A stretch of 64,000 nt of DNA from Acidobacteriota bacterium (GCA_019639195.1 JAHBSI010000003.1:372001-436000); one strand, 5' to 3'. Shown: positions 34,897 to 44,355, numbered from the stretch's first letter. Made by a program: numbers and translations. Notes: a model not told the origin generated them from the letters alone.

Positions 34897-35871
34897 TCAT
34901 TCGTTTCCGTTCCTCACGATCGCGTCCGTTCCGTTCTCAGCCAACCGGACAACTTCAACAGAACAGTAAGCCCGAGCAGCGACCGCGGACGCGGTACTGC
35001 CGAGCAGCATTCTCGCTAGACTTCCGCCCAGGGCATTCGCTCCGACGAAGATGGCGTCTGCTCCCCAGATCTGTGCTTCGTGAACCAGCACGTCCTTTGG
35101 ATTTCCCGAACATATGCGAAGCTGTGCTTCGATGCGGACATCCCGGAGCTTGGTGATCGCGTTCCGGCCAAGCTCGCTGATCCATTTCTCATCCACTGTC
35201 TCGCTTTCCGTGACCGCTTTGCGGATCGGAGTGATGAAGCGGCTTATGCCGGTCGGAGTATTTGGTTCGGTCACGGCCAGCAATCTTACCTCGGTCCCGT
35301 GCATCCACTTTCGCGACGCTACTGCATCAACCGACGCGACTGCCCCTTTTGAACCGTCAAATCCGATCAAGATGCGTCCAAGGCCAGGTTCAAGTTCATT
35401 CTTACCTCTCGCGATCCGAACGGAGCATTTTGCCTCGGTCAGCACGGACTGTGACGTGCTACCGAGAAGGAATGAGCCGATAACAGAGTGGCCTTGAGCG
35501 CCGACGATGATCAGATCGGCGTCAAACGCCCTCGCGGCCTCCAGGATCTCCCAGGCCGGCGAGCCAAACGTTGCGATCGAGCTGACCTCCCAACCGGGCA
35601 GGGTGGTCTTGGCGCGAACTTCCGCATGTTTTGCAAGGATAGAGGCAGATGCAAGAACACGCTCACCCTTCTCACGATGGGTGCGAATGATCGATTCTAT
35701 GTAGGCGGAGGTCTCCTCGGTCGTGTCGTCGATCGCGTCGGCCGGCGGCAGCCATATCTCTGCGACCGACAGGACCTTCAGGCTTCCGGACGACGGCAAG
35801 CCGCAGACAGCGAGATCGTCAATCGCTGATTCCGCACTTTTGGACCCATCGTATGCGATCAACACTCTCAT
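34897..35871 (-). CDS. Tandem universal stress protein
   Basis: The 324-residue cytoplasmic protein has two UspA domains. Each starts with an I-x-x-D-G-S strand (LIAYDGSKSAESAI at residue 3; LIGFDGSKGAVASV at about 168). Each ends with the ATP-binding motif G-x2-G-x9-G-S/T (GAQGHSVIGSFLLGSTSQSV and GANALGGSLARMLLGSTASA). Tandem Usp proteins are common in soil bacteria and respond to anaerobiosis or energy stress. It is divergent from the two-component genes that follow. Confidence 0.88.
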   Translation of the reverse strand: MRVLIAYDGSKSAESAIDDLAVCGLPSSGSLKVLSVAEIWLPPADAIDDTTEETSAYIESIIRTHREKGERVLASASILAKHAEVRAKTTLPGWEVSSIATFGSPAWEILEAARAFDADLIIVGAQGHSVIGSFLLGSTSQSVLTEAKCSVRIARGKNELEPGLGRILIGFDGSKGAVASVDAVASRKWMHGTEVRLLAVTEPNTPTGISRFITPIRKAVTESETVDEKWISELGRNAITKLRDVRIEAQLRICSGNPKDVLVHEAQIWGADAIFVGANALGGSLARMLLGSTASAVAARAYCSVEVVRLAENGTDAIVRNGNE

Positions 35872-36174
35872 ACCGCGATCGGAAGGCAGAGCCGAACTGG
35901 GAACGTTTTCGAGGAAGACTTGGGCGTTCCAACCTTACGATACGGCAAGGTCTGTGCCATTCGTCGCAAAATGAACAACTGTGTGTCAAGTAGCAGCTCG
36001 ACAGCCCGGTTCGTCATTTTTAGTGTGAAATTTTCCCATCTGCTGTGGATAATTCTGCGCCCCAAAATCACCGTTCAATATCAAAAGCGGCCAGTTCGTT
36101 TGTTCTCGAACTTGAGATAAAATACTCTTCAGGAGAATCTGCGCAAAGCTAGCAAACGGCAGGCAGGAAACGAG
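35872..36174. other. Divergent region between the Usp and response-regulator genes
   Basis: This 303-base stretch has no supported gene. It contains an inverted repeat AGTTCG-N8-CGAACT (36093-36098 and 36107-36112) directly upstream of a possible -10 box TAAAAT (36118-36123), which could be an operator for the regulator gene at 36175. A ribosome site AGGA lies just before the TTG start. Confidence 0.35.
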
Positions 36175-37581
36175 TTGAACACCGGTGACCCTTCCATCTT
36201 AATTGTCGATGACGACGCTTCCATCCGGATCGCTCTGACGGACGCCCTCAGGTCGTGGGGTTATTTTGCCTTCTCTGCGGGCACCATCGCCGGTGCGAAC
36301 GCTCTGCTGGAAGAGGTGTCTCCGGCCGTTGTGCTGTTGGATATCGATCTTCCGGACGGAAACGGCCTCGACCTGCTTGAGAAGATCAAGGCCGAGAACG
36401 CTGATACGATCGTGATAATGATCACAGGGAATGCAGGCATGCCGAATGTTCTGGCCGCATTTCGCTCAGGCGCCCATGATTTTGTTGGAAAACCGGTCAA
36501 GCTTGAGGAGCTCCGCCTTACTATCAAGAATGCGGTCGAGACGCGCAACCTTCGTCGTGAGGTGCAAAGAACCAGGAAAGAACGTTCAAGTGCCTTTACG
36601 TTTGATCAGATCTTGGGCGATTCGGCCGCGATGCGTTATGCGGTCGATCTCGCTCGAAAGGTCGCCGATTCGGATGTGGGCTCGATCTTGCTTCAAGGCG
36701 AAACCGGTACGGGTAAGGATCTATTTGCCCGAGCGATCCATTTTGCATCGTACCGGGCAAACTCGCCGTATCTAGCGATCAATTGCGCCGCTCTTCCGGC
36801 GACACTGATCGAATCTGAGCTATTCGGCTATGAGAAAGGCGCATTTACCGATGCCAAACAAACAAAGGAAGGGCTGTTTGAACAGGCACAAGGCGGCACG
36901 ATCTTTCTTGATGAGATCGGGGAAATGGAGTTGAGCCTACAGGCGAAACTGCTTCGCGTTCTCGAAGAAGGGCGTTTTCGAAGAGTCGGCGGGCTCAGAG
37001 ATCTTTCGCTCGATGTCCGCATCATCGCGGCCTCCAACCTTGACCTGAAACAGGCGGGTGAAAAGGGCGGTTTCCGTCTTGATCTTTATTTTAGGCTTTC
37101 CGTTATTCAGGTGGATATACCGCCGCTGCGCGATCGAGCGGATGACGTCCTTCAACTCGCTCAGCACTACATTGAAAAGGCCAACCTTAAACGCCGGGAG
37201 AAAAAGTTGAAAGGCCTTAGCAAGGAAACGGCCAATGTTTTTTGCGGTTACGGCTGGCCCGGTAATGTACGCGAGCTTCGAAATGTGATCGAACGCGCGT
37301 CGATCCTCGAAGAAACCTCAGTGGTCACTCTTGAGCATCTCCCGCAAGATATGGTGAAAGCCGCGTCGATTCCGGCCGCCGGCATCAAGATCGAGCTTCC
37401 GCAGGAAGGTATCGCGATCGAGGAAGTTGAGAATGAACTCTGCCGTCAGGCCTTCGAGCGTACCGGACACAATCTCTCACGCGCAGCTCGGCTGCTCGGG
37501 ATCACTCGCGATCAGCTCCGCTATCGGTTAAGAAAGATCGATGACGACCTGGCTGCAAAGGCTCAGACAAATGGCGAATGA
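36175..37581 (+). CDS. NtrC-family sigma-54-dependent response regulator
   Basis: The 468-residue protein has a receiver domain (IVDDDAS, phospho-acceptor aspartate in LLDIDLPDG near residue 56), a sigma-54 AAA+ domain (Walker A GETGTGKD at about residue 180; Walker B GGTIFLDEIGEM) and a C-terminal Fis-type helix-turn-helix (HNLSRAARLLGITRDQLRYRLRK). The sigma-54 contact loop reads GAFTDA instead of GAFTGA, a known natural variant. The start is a TTG with an AGGA ribosome site. The cognate kinase gene overlaps its end. Confidence 0.9.
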   Translation: MNTGDPSILIVDDDASIRIALTDALRSWGYFAFSAGTIAGANALLEEVSPAVVLLDIDLPDGNGLDLLEKIKAENADTIVIMITGNAGMPNVLAAFRSGAHDFVGKPVKLEELRLTIKNAVETRNLRREVQRTRKERSSAFTFDQILGDSAAMRYAVDLARKVADSDVGSILLQGETGTGKDLFARAIHFASYRANSPYLAINCAALPATLIESELFGYEKGAFTDAKQTKEGLFEQAQGGTIFLDEIGEMELSLQAKLLRVLEEGRFRRVGGLRDLSLDVRIIAASNLDLKQAGEKGGFRLDLYFRLSVIQVDIPPLRDRADDVLQLAQHYIEKANLKRREKKLKGLSKETANVFCGYGWPGNVRELRNVIERASILEETSVVTLEHLPQDMVKAASIPAAGIKIELPQEGIAIEEVENELCRQAFERTGHNLSRAARLLGITRDQLRYRLRKIDDDLAAKAQTNGE

Positions 37582-39532
37582 CCAGAATCCGATCGAAACC
37601 TCTCGCGTCGCTTCGCGGAGTCTGAAGGCCACCTCCAAAGAGCTGGCTGACCTCAAATTCGCGTTGGATGAGGCGGCGATCGTTGCCATCACGGACCAGC
37701 GTGGGATCATCACATTTGTTAACGATAAATTTTGCGAGATCTCGAAGTACTCCCGCGAGGAACTGGTCGGCCAAGATCACCGGATCGTAAATTCAACGTA
37801 TCACTCAAAGGATTTCATACGGAAGATATGGGTTACGATCGCAAGAGGACAAACCTGGCACGGAGAGCTTCGTAATCAGACCAAAGATGGCGCTTTCTAT
37901 TGGGTCGATACCACGATCGTGCCATTCCTTGATGACCGCGGAAAGCCGTATCAGTATGTTGCGATCCGCTTTGACATAACGGAGCGAAAACTTGCCGAGC
38001 ACCGTATTCGGCAGCAGGCTGAGCTTCTCGATAAGACGCGCGATGCCGTGCTCGTATGCGACCTCAATTATGACATTCTTTTCTGGAACCGTGGGGCTGA
38101 GAAGATATACGGAATGGATGTTGAGGAAGTGCTTGGACGAAATATCGTTGACGTGCTTTTTGATGGTGATGCGAAAGAACTCGAGATGCTGCGGGCGGCC
38201 TTTGAACCTACTGGCACCGTGAATCGTGTTGTAAAGCGACGGGCCGGGACGGGCGAACAATTGACGATCGATGCTCGCTGGACACTCGTTCGGAATGAGC
38301 TGGATCAGCCGGATTACATCCTTATTACACAAACCGATATCTCCCAGCAAAAGAATGCTGAAGAGCATCTTCTGCGCGTACAAAGGCTGGAATCGATCGG
38401 CACACTAGCCGGTGGTATCGCTCACGATCTGAACAACACACTTTCTCCGGTGCTGATGGGCGTGGAGATGCTTGAGGAGAGTGAGAACCTGAGCGATGAA
38501 GGCCGAAAGTGGCTTTCCCTGATCCGCGACAACGCCGAACGCGGCGCCGAGCTTGTTCGACAAGTACTCACATTTGCCCGCGGCAGCGAAGGCAGCATCG
38601 TCCCGCTTCAGCTTCGCCATGTTGCCAAAGAACTCATACAAGTCCTTCGTGAAACACTGCCGAAATCGATAATGCTAAAGCAGCAGCTCGAGCCGGACCT
38701 ATGGATCATTAAGGCCGATCCGACCCAGATGCACCAGGTGCTGATGAATCTGTGTCTGAATGCAAGTGATGCAATGCCGGACGGCGGAACACTCTCGATC
38801 TCGATAACAAATGAGACGATCGACGAGGGCTACCACCAGATGAACCCTGAGCTCACGCCCGGCCAATACGTTCTAGTCGTTGTAGAAGATACCGGCCACG
38901 GGATGACCAGCGATACGGTCGATCGGATCTTTGACCCATTCTTTACGACCAAAGAGATCGGTAAGGGGACGGGGCTTGGGCTGTCAACGGTTTTGACCAT
39001 CGTTGAAGCTCACGGTGGCATACTTGACGTAAAAAGTTTCGTCGATCGCGGAACGAAATTCTCGATATACTTTCCGGCCGTTGCTTCGCAAGAGCATTCG
39101 CCGGAATCAGAAATAGAGCAGAATGTCCCTCATGGCGATGGTCGGCTTATCCTAATTGTCGATGATGAAGCGGACGTTCGCGAGATCACCCGAGCCGCCC
39201 TTGAAAAGGCGGGTTATAGAACTCTGACCGCGGCCGATGGTGCCGACGGGCTTGCGGTATTTGCCGATCATAAGGATGAGATAGCCGCCGTCATAACGGA
39301 TGCTTCGATGCCGGTGATCGACGGTTCGGTCCTGACTAGGGCGATCCGCAAGATCGCACCGGAGACGCTCATCATTGCAATGAGCGGCCTGCTTACTTCT
39401 GCCCAGATATCCCAACTCGAGACCGCAGGTGTTAACGCTTTCCTCACAAAGCCATTTACAGCGAAGAAACTTCTCGGCGACCTGACCATCTTGCTGTCCA
39501 TGGAACCGAAGACCGAGCACGGCCAGCCTTAG
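37571..39532 (+). CDS. Hybrid PAS-domain histidine kinase
   Basis: The ~653-residue protein has two PAS domains (about residues 25-135 and 145-265; the first contains ISKYSREELVGQDHRIVNS, a redox/haem/FAD-type PAS signature). The dimerisation domain carries the phospho-histidine in AGGIAHDLNNTLSPV. A HATPase domain follows (N box NLCLNASDAM, G boxes DTGHGM and GKGTGLGLS). The C-terminal receiver has its acceptor aspartate in VITDASMP. No membrane segment is visible, so it senses a cytoplasmic signal. It overlaps the NtrC-type regulator gene. An ATG at 37541 is also possible. Confidence 0.88.
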   Translation: MANDQNPIETSRVASRSLKATSKELADLKFALDEAAIVAITDQRGIITFVNDKFCEISKYSREELVGQDHRIVNSTYHSKDFIRKIWVTIARGQTWHGELRNQTKDGAFYWVDTTIVPFLDDRGKPYQYVAIRFDITERKLAEHRIRQQAELLDKTRDAVLVCDLNYDILFWNRGAEKIYGMDVEEVLGRNIVDVLFDGDAKELEMLRAAFEPTGTVNRVVKRRAGTGEQLTIDARWTLVRNELDQPDYILITQTDISQQKNAEEHLLRVQRLESIGTLAGGIAHDLNNTLSPVLMGVEMLEESENLSDEGRKWLSLIRDNAERGAELVRQVLTFARGSEGSIVPLQLRHVAKELIQVLRETLPKSIMLKQQLEPDLWIIKADPTQMHQVLMNLCLNASDAMPDGGTLSISITNETIDEGYHQMNPELTPGQYVLVVVEDTGHGMTSDTVDRIFDPFFTTKEIGKGTGLGLSTVLTIVEAHGGILDVKSFVDRGTKFSIYFPAVASQEHSPESEIEQNVPHGDGRLILIVDDEADVREITRAALEKAGYRTLTAADGADGLAVFADHKDEIAAVITDASMPVIDGSVLTRAIRKIAPETLIIAMSGLLTSAQISQLETAGVNAFLTKPFTAKKLLGDLTILLSMEPKTEHGQP

Positions 39533-39653
39533 CTGCTTGTAGTTACGAGCCGCTCGCCCTGACTTGATCCCTCGATAACCGGCGAGCGTCCGCCGGATTC
39601 GCTCCCGAGACGGACTGAACGCAATTCGAATATGTTTGGATCCTCGGTTGCGA

Positions 39654-39691
39654 CTTGCCGTTCGGCTAACATCTTGTAACCGAACGGCAAG
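39654..39691. terminator. Hairpin between convergent genes
   Basis: A perfect 12-base-pair stem (CTTGCCGTTCGG with CCGAACGGCAAG) with a 14-base loop lies between the hybrid kinase gene and the convergent gene at 39718. No long T-run follows. It is likely a shared, factor-assisted terminator. Confidence 0.5.
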
Positions 39692-39717
39692 TGGGCGAAC
39701 CGTGAAATATCTCCGAG

Positions 39718-40251
39718 CTATTTCTTAAGATAGACGGAGGTCGAGCTGTTGGTGCCGCGGGGGCTTACGCTCTCGCGTTCGACCGTAAGGGTCTTGCCGT
39801 CGGCAGACAGTTTCCAGCTCTCGGTCACCGTGAACGACATTTCGCCTTGCGGACCGTTGAAGGTGCGGGTGGAAACGAGCTTTACAGAGCCGTCGGCACC
39901 GACCGACGCTTTATAAGTTACGGGCATTTTGCCCATACGGCCCTCGATCTCGGCCTTTGTTTCTTTGCCGTCGAGCGAGAATGCGGCCGTTGTATTGCCA
40001 CCGCCCATCATTCCACGCCCGCCGCGGCCTGAATCTGCCTCGGCCTTGCGCGTTGTATTACGCTCGTACTTCAATTCGGTTGCGGTCTGTGTGACGGTCA
40101 GCGTCTGCGATTCGATCGAGGCATCTGCACCGGTCGCCTTTGACGTATCGAGGCTCCAAGTGCCCGAGAAGTCCGACGGGTTCTGTGCCGCAGCAGAGGC
40201 TGCGAAGGCCAACAGCACTACGGCCGTCATAAGAAGAATATTACGTTTCAT
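39718..40251 (-). CDS. Secreted protein of unknown function
   Basis: The 177-residue protein has a clear signal peptide (MKRNILLMTAVVLLAFAASAAAQ, cleavage after ASAAA). The mature part begins NPSDFSGTWSLDTSKA and is a series of beta strands with a Gly/Arg/Met-rich loop (GRGGRGMMGGGN). The F-S-G-T-W-x-L-D start is common in lipocalin-like secreted proteins of Acidobacteriota. Function unknown; monocistronic. Confidence 0.6.
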   Translation of the reverse strand: MKRNILLMTAVVLLAFAASAAAQNPSDFSGTWSLDTSKATGADASIESQTLTVTQTATELKYERNTTRKAEADSGRGGRGMMGGGNTTAAFSLDGKETKAEIEGRMGKMPVTYKASVGADGSVKLVSTRTFNGPQGEMSFTVTESWKLSADGKTLTVERESVSPRGTNSSTSVYLKK

Positions 40252-40372
40252 TTCTTTGCTCCTTTGAGGTAAATGGTATTTGAATAGGAAAACACAGATG
40301 GAATTCTACCCCTTCAAAAGCTACGGGATTGCAAAGATTTGTAAGACTTTTTCATTGATCCGTTGCGGACGA

Positions 40373-40667
40373 ATGCCGTCACCTTACCAGCTTGCCGACC
40401 GGATGGGCATCACGCGCGAGCCGATCGATTACTACGAACGGTGATCCCCGAACCCGGCTCTCGATTTCATCGAGCGGGCCGCCGCTCTCGAAGTCTACGT
40501 CGCGGAACTCCTGGGCAGCGAGCCGAACGCCTCACGCTCAAAGCCCGGCCCGCCGCTCGCAGCTCCAACGCAAGTTCGAGCAGGTCAAGCTGCTCCCTCG
40601 CGAGAAGCAGAAGTTCATCCTCCAGTTCCTCGACACCGTTCTGGAGAGCAATCAGCAAAAGGCGTAA
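40373..40667 (+). pseudogene. Broken XRE-type helix-turn-helix regulator
   Basis: From the ATG at 40373 the frame reads PSPYQLADRMGITREPIDYYER and then hits a TGA. In the same frame it continues as a clear second half of an XRE domain (NPALDFIERAAALEVYVAELLG). A frame change then leads to QLQRKFEQVKLLPREKQKFI and a normal end at 40667. Intact relatives of this small regulator type have all three parts in one frame, so at least one nonsense mutation and one frameshift have killed it. It is more GC-rich than the genes that follow. Confidence 0.65.
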
Positions 40668-40757
40668 AAAAGACAGCCTCCCGAAAAAAGCTGTCAAGGC
40701 GAGAAGGGGATTTGCTAACTATTCCCACTTTTCTAAAGATGTTTAGAAAAGCATGAA

Positions 40758-41417
40758 TTAGAAAGAAACGCTGTGAAGATGCCTGTAAGAGTCGGGTAAC
40801 CATTCCGAAAGCAATATGCCAGGGGTGATCTGAGGCTCGCGCCGTCGAACTTCCTCAAAGGACTTCGCGAAAAGATCGGAGTATTCTTTCTTGAAACCCA
40901 TAATATTTAAAGGGCGGGAAAGTGGTTGAGTTCCCGGCACAATCCAACTCGTTCCAACATACCTTCCCCAATTTGCGCTGTCTCCAAAAACAAAATAATC
41001 CTTGACGGGGTTATTAAAGTGCTCGGAACCGAAAATGCCGCCGGACATAAGTTCGTCCCAGGTACTGTCAACTTTGTACGTGAATCGCGTGAAAGGCCAT
41101 CCTTCAACGACTACGCTTTTATTCTGAATAACGACAAAACTCTCGTCACCCGTTTCTCCCATGCAATACTGAAGACACTCATAATCTAGCCGACTGACAA
41201 AAATGCCGCCACCGACAAGAGGATAAAGTTCAAAACCATTATTGAACATCATATCCGGCAGGAATTCCGCGCGACTATCAAAGATTGAATTTTGGATGGA
41301 ACGCCATTTTTCAAAATACTCATCCTTATCAAGCCAATATTTCTGGAAATATACTTCGGCCTCGTTTCGCATTTCGACGACGCGGATAGTATCCAATATT
41401 TCGTTATACTCTTTCAT
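40758..41417 (-). CDS. Unknown protein, possibly immunity-type
   Basis: The 219-residue protein has no signal peptide or membrane segment. It is rich in aromatic and acidic residues (for example NNGFELYPLVGGGIFVSR and SEHFNNPVKDYFVFGDSANWGRYVG). I recognise no family. The composition is AT-rich compared with the core genes, and its start overlaps the end of another small gene by four bases. The cluster of small, acidic unknowns here resembles arrays of toxin-immunity genes, but this is inference. Confidence 0.55.
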   Translation of the reverse strand: MKEYNEILDTIRVVEMRNEAEVYFQKYWLDKDEYFEKWRSIQNSIFDSRAEFLPDMMFNNGFELYPLVGGGIFVSRLDYECLQYCMGETGDESFVVIQNKSVVVEGWPFTRFTYKVDSTWDELMSGGIFGSEHFNNPVKDYFVFGDSANWGRYVGTSWIVPGTQPLSRPLNIMGFKKEYSDLFAKSFEEVRRREPQITPGILLSEWLPDSYRHLHSVSF

Positions 41418-41632
41418 TGAGCCATCTCGATAGCTACTAGTTCGGCCTGTCCGCTAAGAAGTCTAGACTCAACCTTTACAAGAGTTCCGGGTAAAAACTC
41501 CCAAACTTCATCCTTTGGATCATAAGAATTTGATTCATCAATTTCGTAAACATCATCGCTGATTTTAGTCGCAGAAACAGGCCGAAACACATCCGTCCCC
41601 TCATCCATCAAACGAATAAAGATGTTCTTCAT
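41414..41632 (-). CDS. Small acidic unknown protein
   Basis: The 72-residue protein starts MKNIFIRLMDEGTDVFRPVSA and looks like an all-beta domain (ISDDVYEI, EVWEFLPGTLVKVE). I recognise no named family. It lies between two other small unknown genes in the same direction, with a four-base overlap to the next. An upstream start at 41656 is possible. Confidence 0.5.
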   Translation of the reverse strand: MKNIFIRLMDEGTDVFRPVSATKISDDVYEIDESNSYDPKDEVWEFLPGTLVKVESRLLSGQAELVAIEMAQ

Positions 41633-41652
41633 AGCACTGTGACAATCTGGAA

Positions 41653-41994
41653 TCATCTGGACAGATCAATGATCTCCCACTCAGCGGCAGCGGGTTTCCG
41701 AAAAGGTATTGAACCGTCTGCTTTCAATATTTCAAGCATACTAACCTCCTCCTCGACCACAAAAACAACTGCATTTACAGAAATCTGATCATCGTGCATG
41801 CATCTTGCTTCGACGGGATAGTACCACTGTTTCGAAGATTCCGTCGTGCGAAATTTTAAGGTGCCGTCGGGGATTATTTCTTCAACCAGTTCGTCGTTCG
41901 GAAGCCTCACAACAGGAATATTTCCCTTCGACGGATAATTGAGGATTCGCTCTAAAAGCTCTTTTTCGTTCGCTGTCAGGTTTCGATAGCGCAT
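41653..41994 (-). CDS. Small unknown protein, possible immunity protein
   Basis: The 113-residue protein begins with a helical segment (MRYRNLTANEKELLERILNYP) and continues as beta strands with many acidic residues. No family is assigned with confidence. Directly upstream on the same strand a short frame (42001-42072) encodes a plausible protein C-terminus that ends just before this start, the usual place for an immunity gene behind a toxin tail. Confidence 0.5.
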   Translation of the reverse strand: MRYRNLTANEKELLERILNYPSKGNIPVVRLPNDELVEEIIPDGTLKFRTTESSKQWYYPVEARCMHDDQISVNAVVFVVEEEVSMLEILKADGSIPFRKPAAAEWEIIDLSR

Positions 41995-42067
41995 AAGCTA
42001 TTTTTTGGTTGGATCGTAATTAAATATCGCTTCGCCGCTAGGTGTTTTCAAACGCACTAAGTTCGCT

Positions 42068-42454
42068 TCATAACCGGCGGTGCTCAGGTTTCAGCAATGC
42101 ATTACGGTAAAGGATTACGCAAAGTAACACCTGTCCCGCGATAAACCAACAAAACGTAACCGCAACTAATAAGGGATCACGGGTGAACAATGTCAATGTG
42201 CGTTCAAAATTTCCATCTCCCATTTGTTCTATTACTAAAATCAATATGCTTGCAATATAGAAAAGTGAAATGCAAACCAATGAAAGTGACGGAAAACTGG
42301 ATTTCGTAAAAAAAGCGACTGTGAATAATGGCCAACCAACTAACATATCCGCAAAAAAGAACGTTCCCTTTGCCTCTTGAAGGGTCGCAAAGACTAGAAA
42401 CACGTAAACAAGGGTGTAAATAAGATAAGTGATGGCTGCTCCAATGTATTTCAT
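42068..42454 (-). CDS. Small membrane protein of unknown function
   Basis: The 128-residue protein has four hydrophobic segments (MKYIGAAITYLIYTLVYVFL, FADMLVGWPLFTVAFF, LSLVCISLFYIASILIL and LLVAVTFCWFIAGQVLLCVIL). The ATG at 42454 is chosen because any longer frame would run into the tRNA remnant. No family is recognised. It lies just outside the island boundary. Confidence 0.55.
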   Translation of the reverse strand: MKYIGAAITYLIYTLVYVFLVFATLQEAKGTFFFADMLVGWPLFTVAFFTKSSFPSLSLVCISLFYIASILILVIEQMGDGNFERTLTLFTRDPLLVAVTFCWFIAGQVLLCVILYRNALLKPEHRRL

Positions 42455-42520
42455 ACAGATCCTCACTAGCCGAGTGTACCTCCGAATGAAATTGTAAACT
42501 ATTGCAGTTAAGGCCTTTAT

Positions 42521-42578
<58 letters not shown>

Positions 42579-42581
42579 GGT

Positions 42582-42597
42582 TGTTTGTTGACAAACA
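42582..42597. repeat. Inverted repeat at the attachment-site boundary
   Basis: TGTTTGT-TG-ACAAACA is a perfect inverted repeat with 7-base arms. It begins 3 bases past the end of the tRNA homology, so it lies at the element side of the junction. It may be a core-type or arm-type recombinase site. Confidence 0.5.
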
Positions 42598-42681
42598 CTT
42601 AGAACTGTATATAATTGATATATTGCGACTTACAGGGATCTCCGAGGACGCTCGGGGACACTCAAAGACGCAAAAAGACAG

Positions 42682-42707
42682 TTTTGGGTGCAGAAATGCA
42701 CCCAAAA
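42682..42707. repeat. Inverted repeat upstream of the integrase gene
   Basis: TTTTGGGTGCA (42682-42692), GAAA, TGCACCCAAAA (42697-42707) is a perfect 11-base-pair inverted repeat. A third copy of the half-site (TTGCACCCAAC, 42708-42718) follows directly. It lies 45 bases before the integrase start and could be an arm-type binding site or an operator for the integrase gene. Confidence 0.5.
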
Positions 42708-42751
42708 TTGCACCCAACAAAAACCGTGAGAAACAGGTAGAGCTCAGCATC

Positions 42752-44041
42752 ATGAGAATCCCAAAATATATCCTGAAGGACCCGACCAAGAAGATATTTA
42801 CCTCGGTTGAATCGAGTCCGCGATACCGGGTTAACAACCGTGGCCGCAGGGTCAGAGTTGACCAGTACAAGGGAATATTTGCGTTTCGTGGCGCGGATGG
42901 TGATTGGATAGTTAAGACAGAGCACTATCCGACCAGGAGCGAGGCGAAAGAATGGACAAAATCCAAAATAAGGGAGCACGAAAAAAAGGGTTTCGCCATG
43001 GAACATAGCGGACTGACGCTTGCCGGTTACGCGAGAGTCACTTACATCCCGGATTTTGTTGACGGATTGAAATCGCGTCGGACCGAGAAAAAATACATTG
43101 AGACGGCGATTGATTTCTTCGGTGAGAATGCCTTGTTGGACTCAATACGGCCGATACAGCTCCGACGCTATAAGAAGCATTTGGAAAAGACATGCGGTAA
43201 GTTCCGAGGAGACGGCGTTACACCGATGGTGTATTCGAATGGCGACCGTAAAGGTCAGCCCATGACACGAAGCTCGCGGGCCGTCAATGCTCACCTTGTG
43301 AGGCTTCGCGCGCTGTTCAATCAGGCTGCGGCTGATGAAGTGATCGCGACAGCGCCGTCATTCACGAAACTAATCGAAACCTCGAAAGAGACACCGCGTA
43401 AGCTCACCATTGAGCTCGATGAACACGAAAGGCTACTCTCCATATGTGATGAGGTCGATAAGGATGGCAATCTGCTAAGGGGGCATCTGAAGTTGATTCT
43501 GATAGGCTTGCATGAGTTGGGCTGTCGTCGCGCGGAATTGCACCAAATCCGTGTTTCAGACATCGACCTTGATGCCGGACACGTAAAGGTTTGGGAAGCA
43601 AAGCGAAAGGTACGAGCGCAGCGCGAGACACCGATCACCGAAACATTCCGTAAGGCAATAAAGAACTATCGCATCATGGAACAATCAAGCGAGTCGTTAG
43701 TGTTTGGCGAATATCTTGACCTGAAACGGTCGTGGAACACTGCTAAGCGTTTGGCAAAGGTAAGAAGGCAGTTGAACTTGAACGACTACAGGCACACCGC
43801 GATTTCGAATGCGCACGAAGCGGGTGCGACAAAGACAGATATTCAACTTTGGTACGGACACTCAACCAAGTCGAAGATTACCGAGAGCGTTTACATTAAT
43901 CCCCGGCCGGACTATGTTCGAGCCGAAGTCTTAAAAATTGATATATATATGCAGCATAAGCGTGACGCTTTGGAAGAAAAGCGAAAGGCTAAGGCGAAAG
44001 ACGTCAGTGACGACATCCTCGAATCCGACACACTCGAATAG
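42752..44041 (+). CDS. int: Tyrosine recombinase (island integrase)
   Basis: The 429-residue protein is a phage-type integrase. It has an N-terminal arm-binding region and a SAM-like core-binding domain (about residues 85-200). The catalytic domain has the first arginine in HELGCRRAEL, the second box LNDYRHTAIS (Asn instead of the usual His before the DxxR) and the WYGHSTKS histidine. The nucleophile is in ESVYINPR (about residue 385). I start at the ATG at 42752, because the open frame further left begins inside the tRNA remnant. It sits directly next to the attachment site, so it is the integrase of the island to its right. Confidence 0.88.
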   Translation: MRIPKYILKDPTKKIFTSVESSPRYRVNNRGRRVRVDQYKGIFAFRGADGDWIVKTEHYPTRSEAKEWTKSKIREHEKKGFAMEHSGLTLAGYARVTYIPDFVDGLKSRRTEKKYIETAIDFFGENALLDSIRPIQLRRYKKHLEKTCGKFRGDGVTPMVYSNGDRKGQPMTRSSRAVNAHLVRLRALFNQAAADEVIATAPSFTKLIETSKETPRKLTIELDEHERLLSICDEVDKDGNLLRGHLKLILIGLHELGCRRAELHQIRVSDIDLDAGHVKVWEAKRKVRAQRETPITETFRKAIKNYRIMEQSSESLVFGEYLDLKRSWNTAKRLAKVRRQLNLNDYRHTAISNAHEAGATKTDIQLWYGHSTKSKITESVYINPRPDYVRAEVLKIDIYMQHKRDALEEKRKAKAKDVSDDILESDTLE

Positions 44042-44355
44042 TAATCGAAGGAAAGAGGCGTCCGCATAGGCATGTCTCGCGATCACGGTATTCGCTCAAA
44101 TTTGCGTCAAAGGCCGGCCAGATTCGCCGGGTTCCCGCGTTCCATTATGCGATTGTTGTGGGTAACGAAAGCCCGAAGGAAGCAAATTTGTCGCATCGGG
44201 AGCTTTATGCGCTTGCTGGACGCATGTGAAATAGTTCCGAAGCGTGCGATAGAAAACCGCCGAAAGTGGAGATTGGTTTTGATTGCGCCTAGGTTGTATG
44301 ACGGAATCGATGCTGCTGGAGTGTTTGACAGGGCGAATGACGAACGTCTGTTTAT
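44042..44355. other. Decayed region between the integrase and a second recombinase fragment
   Basis: This 314-base stretch has an open frame (44072-44386) without a recognisable domain. Its end (NDERLFMWTKEYRGQL) could be the part of a recombinase immediately before the fragment at 44356, in another frame. I do not call a gene here. Confidence 0.35.
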
